Origin: JBFWQM01 sp050249455
Lineage (GTDB): Bacteria; Pseudomonadota; Alphaproteobacteria; MPNO01; VGEU01
DNA length: 18,798 bases
Assembly: GCA_050249455.1 (NCBI GenBank)
Contig: JBFWQM010000086.1
Span: 1 to 18,798 of the forward strand
Reading direction: 5' to 3'
The notes beneath the pieces were generated by a model. It was not told where the DNA came from and made no database searches. It saw only the letters and a program-made list of their open reading frames with translations. This document shows positions 6,520 to 14,004 of the stretch, piece after piece. The position numbers and the translations under genes are program-made. Numbering within the stretch: position 1 is the first letter of the stretch; every line of letters begins with the position of its first letter.

Positions 6520-6999
6520 ATGCAGACCGATTTCGGCCGCCTGCTGCACCGCTTCGCTGCCGCGGTCGAGGCGGGGAACGGCGCCGCGCTGGCCGCCCTG
6601 TTCACCCCAGACGGGGTCTACCACGACACCTTCTATGGCGCCTTCGAAGGCCGGGACGCGATCCGCGCGATGCTGGAGGAGAGGTTCTGGGGCGACGCCG
6701 ACGGCTTCCGCTGGGACCTCGCCGACCCGGTGTTCGACGGCCGCGCCGGCTACGCCCGCTGGCTGTTCAGCTACACCGCGCGGCTGCCGGAGTTCGCCGG
6801 GCGGCAGGTGGTCTTCGACGGCATGAGCCGGTTCGAGCTCGACGGCGGCCTGATCCGCCGCTACGAGGAAACCTTCAACGCCGGCATCGCGTTCGCGCAG
6901 CTCGGCATGGCGCCGGCGCGCATCGCCAAGATCCTGGAGCGGATGTCCGAACGCCTGCTGGCGCGGCCGGAAACAATGCGGCACTTGGCGCCGCGTTAA
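6520..6999 (+). CDS. SnoaL-like / NTF2-like (nuclear transport factor 2 family) protein
   Basis: Cytoplasmic protein of 159 residues with the cone-shaped alpha+beta fold of the SnoaL/NTF2 superfamily. The pattern LLHRFAAAVEAGNGAALAALFTPDGVYHDTFYGAFEGRDAIRAML, quoted here in two parts (residues about 7-28, then 29-51), is characteristic: N-terminal helix, D-G-V-Y-H-D strand, then F-x-G-R-D-A-I-R. Members include isomerases, dehydratases and many proteins of unknown role, so no reaction is assigned. The C-terminal extension (MAPARIAKILERMSERLLA) is helical. It is divergent from the PEP-CTERM genes and 50 bases upstream of the glycosyltransferase, possibly co-transcribed with it. Confidence 0.8.
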   Translation: MQTDFGRLLHRFAAAVEAGNGAALAALFTPDGVYHDTFYGAFEGRDAIRAMLEERFWGDADGFRWDLADPVFDGRAGYARWLFSYTARLPEFAGRQVVFDGMSRFELDGGLIRRYEETFNAGIAFAQLGMAPARIAKILERMSERLLARPETMRHLAPR

Positions 7000-7049
7000 C
7001 CCCTCCTGCGGCAGAACGGGACGCCCGCAACCCGCCCCGTGTGCTCCCC

Positions 7050-8636
7050 ATGCTGCGACCGGACGTGATCGGCCCCTTGATCGGCCTCGTGTTCGGCCTC
7101 GCCGCCCTGGCGCTGCTCCTGGGCTTGGCGGCGGCAGGGCTGACCGCGCCGGCCGAGGATGCGGTCATCCTGTTCAGCTACGCCGAGAACCTGGCCCGCA
7201 CCGGGGCCATCAGTTTCTACCCCGGCGGCCCGCCGGCGGAAGGCGCCACCGACTTCCTGTTCATGGCCGCCATCGCCGGGCTGCACCTCCTGGGCCTGCC
7301 GAGCGAGACCGCGGCCTTCCTGCTGTCGGCCGCGGGCATCGGCGCCACCGTCGCCCTGACCTTGCGCATCGCCGCGGCGGCGGGCGTCGCCGGGCCGGGC
7401 CGGCCGGCCGCGACCCTGGCAGTCGCGGTCGTGTCGTTCGGCAGCCTCTACTTCTTCGCCGTGCTGCAAGGGTTCAGCCCGGCGCTGGCGGTCGCCGCGG
7501 TGGCGGCGATGACCTGGCTCTATCTGAGCGGGCGCGACGCCGGCCTCTATTTCGCCGGCTTCCTCGCCTGCCTGCTGCGGCCGGACATGATCGTGTTCGC
7601 GGCTTCCTATGCCGTCGCGTCGCTGCTGCGCGGCGGCTTCGCGCCGCGGCTCCTGCTGCGGCTGGCGGCGCTGGCGGTCGTGCCGGGCCTGGCCTATTTC
7701 GCCTGGCGCGCCGCCTATTTCGGCCACCTGCTGCCGCTGCCGTTCTATGTGAAGTCGGCGTCGGTGCGCGACCTCCTGGGCGTCTTCTACCTGAAGAGCG
7801 TGCTCTACAACGGCTTCGCGCTGGCGGTCTCGCCGCTCGCGGTGCTGGCGCCGCTCCTCCTGTTCGCCCGCCGGGCGGACCTCGGCAGCTACCTGCGGCG
7901 CATGGCGGCGCCGATCGCGGCCGCGGCCGCGGGTCTCCTGTTCTACAGCGTGGTGCTGACCGAGCAGAACATCGGCATGCGCTTCCAGGCGCCGATCTAC
8001 TTCCTGTTCGTGGTTCTGGCCCTGCACCTGCCGGCCGCCCCGATGGCGAAGCAGCGCCTGGTGCTGGCGGCGCTGCTGCCGGCGCTGGTCCTGATCGGCT
8101 GGGGCGTGCGCGAGTCCGCGCGGCTCAGCCGCGACGAGAACATGACCGCGCTGGCGCGCGGGCTCGGCGCGCTGCCGCGGGGGACCATGCTGGTCACCGA
8201 GGCCGGACGGCTGCCCTATTTCAGCCGCTGGACCGCCTACGACGCCTGGGGGCTGAACACGCCCGAACTCGCCAAGCGGCTGGTGGCGCCGGACGACGTC
8301 GCGCGGCTCGACCCCGACCTGATCGTGCTGCACTACGACGTCCCGCTGCCGCAGGACTGGGAGGGCCGGCTGCGGACGCGCACCGCGCGCACGTGGCTGA
8401 ACCAGTGCGAGAACCTGCTGCTGGGCGCGCGCGGCGGCTATGAGGCGTGGGCGGTGCCGTTCTACCGGACCGAAACGGCGTCCTATGCGCGCCACCCGCG
8501 CCACGACCTGTTCCTGATCCGCCGCGACAGCGCGCTGCGCGACGGGCTGGCCGGGCTGTTCGCACGCCGCCAGGGCGTGCCGCTTTCCGAACTGCCGGCA
8601 CGGTTCGACGGGCGCTGGCCGCTGCCGATCCACTGA
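7050..8636 (+). CDS. GT-C fold multi-pass membrane glycosyltransferase-like protein
   Basis: Inner-membrane protein of 528 residues with roughly nine to eleven hydrophobic segments over the first 370 residues and a soluble C-terminal part. The first loop has AEDAVILFSYAENLARTGAISFYPGG followed by AEGATDFL (described in two parts, residues 35-70). This fits the pattern D/E-D-A-F-I-x-x-x-Y-A-x-N-L-x-x-x-G-x-x-F-x-P-G-x-x-x-E-G-x-T of GT-C enzymes similar to polyprenyl-phosphate-dependent arabinofuranosyl- and mannosyltransferases. Other family-like blocks are LLRPDM and, after the membrane part, TEAGRLPYFSRWTAYDAWGLN. Such enzymes move a sugar from a lipid carrier to a glycan or protein on the outer face. 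The acceptor is unknown. ATG 7050 and GTG 7041 are both possible starts and neither has a good ribosome site. Confidence 0.78.
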   Translation: MLRPDVIGPLIGLVFGLAALALLLGLAAAGLTAPAEDAVILFSYAENLARTGAISFYPGGPPAEGATDFLFMAAIAGLHLLGLPSETAAFLLSAAGIGATVALTLRIAAAAGVAGPGRPAATLAVAVVSFGSLYFFAVLQGFSPALAVAAVAAMTWLYLSGRDAGLYFAGFLACLLRPDMIVFAASYAVASLLRGGFAPRLLLRLAALAVVPGLAYFAWRAAYFGHLLPLPFYVKSASVRDLLGVFYLKSVLYNGFALAVSPLAVLAPLLLFARRADLGSYLRRMAAPIAAAAAGLLFYSVVLTEQNIGMRFQAPIYFLFVVLALHLPAAPMAKQRLVLAALLPALVLIGWGVRESARLSRDENMTALARGLGALPRGTMLVTEAGRLPYFSRWTAYDAWGLNTPELAKRLVAPDDVARLDPDLIVLHYDVPLPQDWEGRLRTRTARTWLNQCENLLLGARGGYEAWAVPFYRTETASYARHPRHDLFLIRRDSALRDGLAGLFARRQGVPLSELPARFDGRWPLPIH

Positions 8637-8641
8637 TCGGC
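8624..8641. terminator. Hairpin between convergent glycosyltransferase and spoVR
   Basis: GCCGATC-CACT-GATCGGC, a perfect 7-bp stem with a 4-base loop that includes the glycosyltransferase stop codon. The spoVR stop is 22 bases away on the other strand. No T-run follows. Confidence 0.35.
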
Positions 8642-8662
8642 CGCGGTACGATCCGAGTTGGT

Positions 8663-10198
8663 TCAGTTCAGGTTGATGCTGGTCTCGTAGCGCTTCTCGC
8701 CGCTGACGCGGTCGACGCCGGTCAAGGTCACGCCGTAGCCCCACAGCCGGTGGATGTGCTTCAGCACCTCGTCGCGCGCCTCCTCGACCAGCGGGATGCC
8801 GTTGTGCATCACGTGCTCCAGCCGCAGCCGGCGGTCGCCCTTGAGGTTGGCGTCGACCACCTGGATGTCAGGGTCGAGCATGGCGATGTCGTAGGAGCCG
8901 GCCAGCGCCTCGCGCACCTTGCGGTAGCCGCGCTCGTCGTGGATGTCGGTCACGGTGAAGTGGCTCTGCCGGGCGTCGTCGAGCAGCACGAACAGCCGCA
9001 GCTTGCGGATCAGGTTGGGGCTGAGGAACTGGCGGATGAACGATTCGTCGCGGTAGTTGGCCCACGCGTCCTTCAGCACGGCGCGCCAGTCGCCCGACCC
9101 GGCGAAGTCGGGGAACCACTCGCGGTCCTCCGGCTTCGGGTCCTCGCAGATGCGGCGGATGTCCTGCATCATCGCGAAGCCGAGCGCGTAGGGGTTGAGG
9201 CCGGAATAGCGGCGGTCGTCGAACTCGGGCTGGAACACGACGTTGGAGTGGCTGTGCAGGATCTCCAGCATCGCGCCTTCGGTCAGCAGGCCCTTCTCGT
9301 ACAGCGCATTGCAGATGTAGTAGTGGACGAACGTCGCGCAGCCTTCGTTCATCACCTTGGTCTGCTTCTGCGGATAGTAGTACTGCGCGATGTTGCGCAC
9401 GATGCGCAGGATCTCGCGCTGCCACGCCTTCAGCACGGGGCTGTGCTTCTCGAAGAAGTAGAGGAGGTTCTCCTCCGGCAGCTTGAGGTCGCGCCGGGTC
9501 ACGATCTCGTCGATGTCGACTTCGTCCGGCTCCTCGTCGGCGCGGCGGCCGGGCACGGTGCGCCAGATGTCGCGGTAGGACTGGCGCACGAACTCGTCAC
9601 GCTCGCGCCGGCGCTCGTCGCGGGTCTCCTGGTTGAGCCGCGGCGGCCGGCGGTAGCGGAACACGCCGTGGTCCATGATCGCGTGCGCGGCGTCGAGGAT
9701 CTCCTCCACCGCCGCCTGGCCGTAGCGTTCCTCGCAGCGCGCGACGTATTTCTTCGCGAAGTCGAGGTATTCCAGGATCGTGTCGGCGTTGGTCCACTGC
9801 CGGAACAGGTAGTTGTTCTTGAAGAAGTGGTTGTGGCCGAACGCGGCGTGCGCCATCACCAGGGCCTGCAGGGCCATGGTGTTCTCCTCCATGTTGTAGG
9901 AGATGCACGGGTTCGAGTTGATGACGATCTCGTAGGCGAGGCCGGTGTAGCCCTTGCGGTACATCTGCTCTTCGCGCGCGAAGTGCTTGCCGAACGACCA
10001 GTGCGGGTACATCAGCGGCATGCCGATCGACGAATAGGCGTCGAGCATCTGTTCGGACGAGATCACCTCGATCTGGTTCGGGTAGACGTCGAGGCCGAGG
10101 TCGTCCTTGGCCACCGCCTCGATCGCGTCGTAGGTTGCGCGCATCCGGTCGAAGGTCCACTCGGTGCCCTCGAAGAGCAGGGTGGGCTTGTCGGTCAT
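8663..10198 (-). CDS. spoVR: SpoVR family protein
   Basis: Cytoplasmic protein of 511 residues, the normal size of the SpoVR family (Bacillus subtilis SpoVR, E. coli YcgB). Its biochemical activity is not established. Family hallmarks visible are EWTFDRMR, YPNQIEVISSEQMLDAY, GMPLMYPHWSFGK, and NPCISYNMEENTMALQ with MAHAAFGHNHFFKNN. The last stretch has conserved acidic and histidine residues (E104, E105, H117, H122, H124) that could bind metal. Later blocks are QKQTKVMNEGCA and GLNPYALGF. The start at 10198 overlaps the stop of yeaH in ATGA, so the two are translationally coupled; the longer opening to 10525 is a yeaH shadow. It is last in the prkA-yeaH-spoVR operon, an arrangement conserved across proteobacteria and linked to starvation and stress survival. 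Confidence 0.95.
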   Translation of the reverse strand: MTDKPTLLFEGTEWTFDRMRATYDAIEAVAKDDLGLDVYPNQIEVISSEQMLDAYSSIGMPLMYPHWSFGKHFAREEQMYRKGYTGLAYEIVINSNPCISYNMEENTMALQALVMAHAAFGHNHFFKNNYLFRQWTNADTILEYLDFAKKYVARCEERYGQAAVEEILDAAHAIMDHGVFRYRRPPRLNQETRDERRRERDEFVRQSYRDIWRTVPGRRADEEPDEVDIDEIVTRRDLKLPEENLLYFFEKHSPVLKAWQREILRIVRNIAQYYYPQKQTKVMNEGCATFVHYYICNALYEKGLLTEGAMLEILHSHSNVVFQPEFDDRRYSGLNPYALGFAMMQDIRRICEDPKPEDREWFPDFAGSGDWRAVLKDAWANYRDESFIRQFLSPNLIRKLRLFVLLDDARQSHFTVTDIHDERGYRKVREALAGSYDIAMLDPDIQVVDANLKGDRRLRLEHVMHNGIPLVEEARDEVLKHIHRLWGYGVTLTGVDRVSGEKRYETSINLN

Positions 10199-11538
10199 GC
10201 GCGCGCACCCGCCCCGCCGGAAATCGTCTGCCCGGCCATCTTGGGGCCGAACAGCTCGCGGAACACCGGGTAGATGTCGCCCGGCCGCGCGATGCGCTTC
10301 ATCGCGAAGTTGGGCCACGCCTCGCCGACCACGCGATAGGCGCGCCACAGCGCGGTGCCGTCGGGCGCGTTGCGGAATATCTCGATCTCGCGCTCGTCCA
10401 GGATCTCGACATAGGCGTAGTACTGGCACACCGGCATCAGCGTCTCTTCGAGCAGCGAGATGCAGCGCTCCGCGTCGCCCGAGTGGTTCTCGCCGTCTGA
10501 GGCCTGCGCGGCGTAGATGTTCCACTCGCTGGCGGGATAGCGATCCTTCTGCACCTTCGCCATCTCGGCGAGCGCGGTGGAGACTACCGTCCCACCGGTC
10601 TCGCGGCTGTAGAAGAACGTCTCCTCGTCGACCTCCTGCGCCTCGTGCGTGTGGCGGATGAAGACGACGTCGATGTGGTCGTAGCGCCGCTGCAGGAACA
10701 AATGCAGCAGGATGAAGAAGCGCTTGGCGAGATCCTTCTCGCGCTCGCCCATCGAGCCGGAGACGTCCATCAGGCAGAACATCACCGCCTTGGCGTTGGG
10801 CTCCGGCTTGTGGGTGAAGGCGTTGAAGCGCAGGTCCAGCGGATCGATGTAGGGAATGGCGCGGCGGCGCCGCTCCCAGACCTCGAGCTGGGTGCGCAAT
10901 GCGGCCAGCCGCTCGTCCTCCTCGGCGCTGCGGCGGGGGTTCGCCTCCAGCGCGGCGATCTCCGCCTCCAGCTCCGCGACGGCGGCGGTGCGCGGGCGGC
11001 GCAGCGCGATGCGGCGGCTGTGCGCATGGCGCATCGTGCGCAGGATGTTGAGGTTGGACGGCGAGCCGGCGGTGGTGATGCCGGCGCGCGCGCGGCGCAT
11101 GGTCTTGACCTCCTTCAGCTCGCGCTTGACGAGGTCGGGCAGCTCCAGGTCCTCGAAGAACAGGTCGAGGAATTCCTCGCGGGTCAGCGCGAACTCGAAC
11201 GCGTCCTCGCCCTCGCCCGAATCGGCGCCCTCCTTGCCGCGGCCGCCGGCGTCGCCGCCCTGCGGCTTGGGGATGCGGTCGCCGGAGGAGAACTGCTTGT
11301 TGCCGGTGTAGACCCGCGGCCGCACGCCGCCGGTCGGCGCCTGGCGCAGCCGGGGCTCGCCGATCCCGCGGGTCGGGATCGAGATCGTCTCGCCGGAGGC
11401 GATGTCGGTGATGTTGCGGTCCTTCACCGACCGGTTCACCACCTCCTTGATCTGCGCTCGCGCGCGCTGCATGAAGCGCTGGCGGTTGCCGAGGCTCTTG
11501 TCCTTCGGGTTCTGTCGGCGATCGATGAACTGGGTCAT
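10195..11538 (-). CDS. yeaH: YeaH/YhbH family protein (DUF444, VWA-like)
   Basis: Cytoplasmic protein of 447 residues; E. coli YeaH is about 430. It has a charged N-terminus (FIDRRQNPKDKSLGNRQRF), a Gly/Glu/Asp-rich linker about residues 80-115, a helical region with a predicted coiled coil near 186-226, and a C-terminal von Willebrand A-like domain with the metal-site motif MDVSGS (D258, S260, S262). YIDPLDLRFN precedes the domain, and SDGENHSGD and YYAYVEI follow. It is encoded with PrkA and is thought to act in the same pathway, possibly as an adaptor. The ribosome site is poor (CGGAT before the ATG). A large stem-loop lies between it and prkA, so its expression may be set separately from the kinase. 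Confidence 0.95.
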   Translation of the reverse strand: MTQFIDRRQNPKDKSLGNRQRFMQRARAQIKEVVNRSVKDRNITDIASGETISIPTRGIGEPRLRQAPTGGVRPRVYTGNKQFSSGDRIPKPQGGDAGGRGKEGADSGEGEDAFEFALTREEFLDLFFEDLELPDLVKRELKEVKTMRRARAGITTAGSPSNLNILRTMRHAHSRRIALRRPRTAAVAELEAEIAALEANPRRSAEEDERLAALRTQLEVWERRRRAIPYIDPLDLRFNAFTHKPEPNAKAVMFCLMDVSGSMGEREKDLAKRFFILLHLFLQRRYDHIDVVFIRHTHEAQEVDEETFFYSRETGGTVVSTALAEMAKVQKDRYPASEWNIYAAQASDGENHSGDAERCISLLEETLMPVCQYYAYVEILDEREIEIFRNAPDGTALWRAYRVVGEAWPNFAMKRIARPGDIYPVFRELFGPKMAGQTISGGAGARA

Positions 11539-11565
11539 GTCAAATCCGGCCGGACCGCGTTGAGG

Positions 11566-11625
11566 GGATGCGGGCGGCGCCGGCCCGCTGGCTCACGACC
11601 GTCGTGACGGCGCCGCATCGCATCC
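11566..11625 (-). promoter_or_regulatory. Large branched stem-loop between prkA and yeaH
   Basis: Outer arms GGATGCG (11566-11572) and CGCATCC (11619-11625) continue, after a small internal loop, into GCGGCGCC (11574-11581) paired with GGCGCCGC (11609-11616). The loop encloses a second perfect hairpin, TCACGAC-C-GTCGTGA (11593-11607). It starts 8 bases after the prkA stop. No T-run follows, so a partial terminator, RNA processing site or 3'-end stabiliser are all possible. Confidence 0.65.
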
Positions 11626-11632
11626 TATCCGA

Positions 11633-13567
11633 TCACCCGGCCTTGTTGACGCGCATGTACCATTCGACCAGCCGGCGCACCTGGCGCTCGGTATAGCCGC
11701 GCTCGGTCAGGCGCTTGACGAACTCGGTGTGCTTGCGCTCGGTATCGCTGTCCTGCTTGGACCCGAAGCTGATGACCGGCAGGAGGTCCTCCACCTGCGC
11801 GAACATCCGCTTCTCGATCACCTCGCGCATCTTCTCGTAGGACGTCCACGACGGGTTCTTGCCCTCGTTCTGCGCGCGGGCGCGCAGCGCGAACTTCACC
11901 ACCTCGTTGCGGAAGTCCTTCGGGTTGGCGATGCCGGCCGGCTTCTCGATCTTGGACAGCTCGCCGTCCAGGATGCCGCGGTCGAAGATCTGGCCGGTAT
12001 CCGGGTCGCGATAGTCCTGCTCCTCGATCCAGGCGTCGGCGTAGGCAATGTAGCGGTCGAACAGGTTCTGGCCGTACTCCTTGTACGATTCCAGGTACGC
12101 CTTCTGGATCTCGTGGCCGATGAACTCCGCATAGCGCGGCGCGCACTCGGACTTGATGAAGTTGAGGTAGCGCTTCTCGGTGTCTTCCGGGAACTGCTCG
12201 CGCTTGATCGCCTGCTCCAGGATGTACATGAGGTGCACGGGGTCGGCCGCCACCTCCTCGCTGTCGTAGTTGAAGGTCTCCGAAAGCACCTTGAAGGCGA
12301 AGCGGGTGGAGACGCCGTTCATGCCCTCGTCCACGCCGGCCGAGTCGCGGTACTCCTGGATCGAACGCGCCTTCGGCCCGGTGTCGCGCAGGTTCTCGCC
12401 GTCATAGACGCGGAGCTTGGTGTAGAGGTTCGAGTTCTCGTGCTCGAGCAGGCGCGACAGCACGCAGAAGCGGGCGAGGATCGGCAGCGTCTCGGGCGCG
12501 CACGGCGCCTCCGACAAATCGCTCTCGCGCAGCAGCTTGTCGTAGATCTTGGATTCCTCGGTGACGCGCAGGCAGTACGGCACCTTGATCACGCAGATGC
12601 GGTCGAGGAAGGCCTCGTTGTTCTTGTTGTTGCGGAACTGCTGCCATTCGGCCTCGTTCGAGTGCGCCAGGATGACGCCCTGGAACGGGAAGGCGCCGAG
12701 GTTCTCGGTGCCGATGTAGTTGCCTTCCTGCGTCGCGGTCAGCAGCGGGTGCAGCACCTTGATCGGCGCCTTGAACATCTCGACGAATTCCAGCAGGCCC
12801 TGGGTCGTGCGGTTGAGGCCGCCCGAGTAGCTGTAGGCGTCGGGATCGTTCTGGCTGAAGTGCTCCAGCTTGCGGATGTCGACCTTGCCGACCAGGGTCG
12901 AGATGTCCTGGTTGTTCTCGTCGCCCGGCTCGGTCTTGGCGATGCCGACCTGGCGCAGCTTCGACGGCATGATCTTGACCACGGTGAAGCGCGAGATGTC
13001 GCCGCCGAACTCGTCGAGGCGCTTGACCGCCCACGGCGACATCAAGCCGGTGAGGCGCCGGCGCGGCACGCCGTACTTGTCTTCCAGCAGGTCGCCCAGG
13101 CGGTCGGGCCGGAACAGGCCGAGCGGCGATTCGAAGACGGGGCTGACTTCCTTGCCGGCCTTCAGCACGTAGATGGGCTCTTTCTCCATCAGGTGCTTGA
13201 GACGCTCGGCGAGCGTGGACTTTCCTCCGCCGACCGGGCCGAGCAGATAGAGGATCTGCTTGCGCTCCTCCAGCCCCTGCGCCGCATAGCGGAAATAGCC
13301 GACGATCCGCTCGATCGTGTCTTCCATGCCGAAGAAGTCGTAGAAGGCCTCGTAGACCTTGATCGTGCGGTTCTGGAAGATGCGGCTGTAGCGCGGGTCG
13401 CTGGAGGTGTCGACCACCTTGGGCTCGCCGATCGCGGCGATCATCCGCTCCGCGGCGCTCGCGTGCATGATGGGGTTGTCGCGGCAGCCGAGCAGGTAAT
13501 CGCGAAGGCTGATCTCTTCGTGCTCTTCGCGGCGGTAGTTCTCGGAGAAGGCGTCAAACACGTCCAT
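11633..13567 (-). CDS. prkA: PrkA family serine protein kinase
   Basis: Cytoplasmic protein of 644 residues, the same length class as E. coli YeaG. It has an N-terminal AAA+-like ATPase core with Walker A GPVGGGKST (residues 110-118) and a C-terminal PrkA domain. Family blocks include the N-terminus with FSENYRREEHEEISLRDYL, YSRIFQNRTIKVYEAFYDFFG, TQEGNYIGTE and FQGVILAHSNEAEWQ. PrkA proteins have been described as Ser kinases and as AAA+ proteases; E. coli YeaG acts in nitrogen-starvation and stationary-phase survival. Here it leads the prkA-yeaH-spoVR operon. The ATG at 13567 follows a GGGAG that lies inside a short hairpin. The leader from the sigma-54 promoter is about 172 bases. No truncation or damage is seen. 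Confidence 0.96.
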   Translation of the reverse strand: MDVFDAFSENYRREEHEEISLRDYLLGCRDNPIMHASAAERMIAAIGEPKVVDTSSDPRYSRIFQNRTIKVYEAFYDFFGMEDTIERIVGYFRYAAQGLEERKQILYLLGPVGGGKSTLAERLKHLMEKEPIYVLKAGKEVSPVFESPLGLFRPDRLGDLLEDKYGVPRRRLTGLMSPWAVKRLDEFGGDISRFTVVKIMPSKLRQVGIAKTEPGDENNQDISTLVGKVDIRKLEHFSQNDPDAYSYSGGLNRTTQGLLEFVEMFKAPIKVLHPLLTATQEGNYIGTENLGAFPFQGVILAHSNEAEWQQFRNNKNNEAFLDRICVIKVPYCLRVTEESKIYDKLLRESDLSEAPCAPETLPILARFCVLSRLLEHENSNLYTKLRVYDGENLRDTGPKARSIQEYRDSAGVDEGMNGVSTRFAFKVLSETFNYDSEEVAADPVHLMYILEQAIKREQFPEDTEKRYLNFIKSECAPRYAEFIGHEIQKAYLESYKEYGQNLFDRYIAYADAWIEEQDYRDPDTGQIFDRGILDGELSKIEKPAGIANPKDFRNEVVKFALRARAQNEGKNPSWTSYEKMREVIEKRMFAQVEDLLPVISFGSKQDSDTERKHTEFVKRLTERGYTERQVRRLVEWYMRVNKAG

Positions 13568-13570
13568 GGA

Positions 13571-13584
13571 AACGGGCTCCCGTT
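13571..13584 (-). promoter_or_regulatory. Hairpin holding the prkA ribosome binding site
   Basis: On the minus strand AACGGGAGCCCGTT, which folds as a 5-bp stem (AACGG/CCGTT) with loop GAGC. It includes most of the Shine-Dalgarno GGGAG and ends three bases before the ATG at 13567. It could lower translation when folded; this is inference from position. Confidence 0.4.
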
Positions 13585-13599
13585 CGAGCGGCGACTCGT

Positions 13600-13628
13600 G
13601 GACGGCCCCGCCGGCAGCGAGGCCGTCC
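13600..13628 (-). promoter_or_regulatory. Leader hairpin upstream of prkA
   Basis: GGACGGCC and its exact complement GGCCGTCC, an 8-bp stem with a 13-base loop, lie within the predicted 172-base prkA leader, about 33 bases before the start codon. It may be an attenuator or stabiliser; no T-run follows. Confidence 0.4.
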
Positions 13629-13748
13629 TCGCCTAAACCGGCTCAGTGCTCATAAGCGAGGCATCGACCCTCGTCTAACAAGTGATATGGAATTCGGTTG
13701 CATGTTCGTCGACCACCTAGCGCCACTTGTCAGAAACAAAAATGTTCG

Positions 13749-13766
13749 ATGCAAGTGCCGTGCCGG
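13749..13766 (-). promoter_or_regulatory. Sigma-54 (RpoN) promoter of prkA-yeaH-spoVR
   Basis: On the minus strand CCGGCACGGCACTTGCAT. GG (13764-13763) and GC (13752-13751) are ten bases apart, and GGCACGGCACTTGCA is identical over 15 bases to the promoter of PEP-CTERM paralogue 1. The predicted start point is near 13739. The E. coli yeaGH operon is also sigma-54 dependent, which supports the call. The 437-base stretch 13568-14004 holds this promoter and the leader hairpins; I see no gene in it. Confidence 0.82.
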
Positions 13767-14004
13767 ATCATCTGCGATCCTGTCGAGCCGTCCGCATATT
13801 CAGCGCCGTTAACATTAAACGACGGTAAATCGGCGGCGCGACGCATCCGGCCAGACCGCGCCGGATTGTCGCATTCCGCGCGTCTTTAGTCGGTAATTCT
13901 GGCAATCTTGCGGCACTGCGGGCCGAATCGCATAGCGATGAATTCTTGTACGCGCGCCATCGGCTCACGATTGCGGCACCTGCCGCCGGGCCGGGCACGC
14001 GGCG

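Noticed and set aside
6996..8744. Long minus-strand reading frame opposite the glycosyltransferase gene
   Set aside because: Its translation is Arg/Gln/His/Gly-rich without domains, as expected for the antisense of a GC-rich gene; the plus strand has recognisable GT-C motifs and membrane helices.
11729..13636. Long plus-strand reading frame opposite prkA
   Set aside because: Leu/Val/Ala/Arg/Asp-rich translation without motifs; prkA on the minus strand is unmistakable.
13689..13701. Plus-strand GG...TTGC resembling a sigma-54 promoter
   Set aside because: Only nine bases separate GG and GC where ten are needed, the -24 box is poor, and no gene follows on that strand.
13815..13829. Second CtrA-like site, TTAA-N7-TAAA, upstream of the prkA promoter
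   Set aside because: Seven of eight positions match, in a locally AT-richer stretch. Too weak to call without conservation data.
13767..13950. Search for the TGTAAA-N5-CCGACA dyad upstream of the prkA promoter
   Set aside because: No TGT-N11-ACA match in either orientation; fragments such as TGTCGA or GGTAAA lack the partner half. The operon may use another activator.
13982..14003. Hairpin after the monooxygenase gene as its terminator
   Set aside because: Only a 5-bp stem with a 12-base loop and no T-run, which is expected by chance at this GC content.
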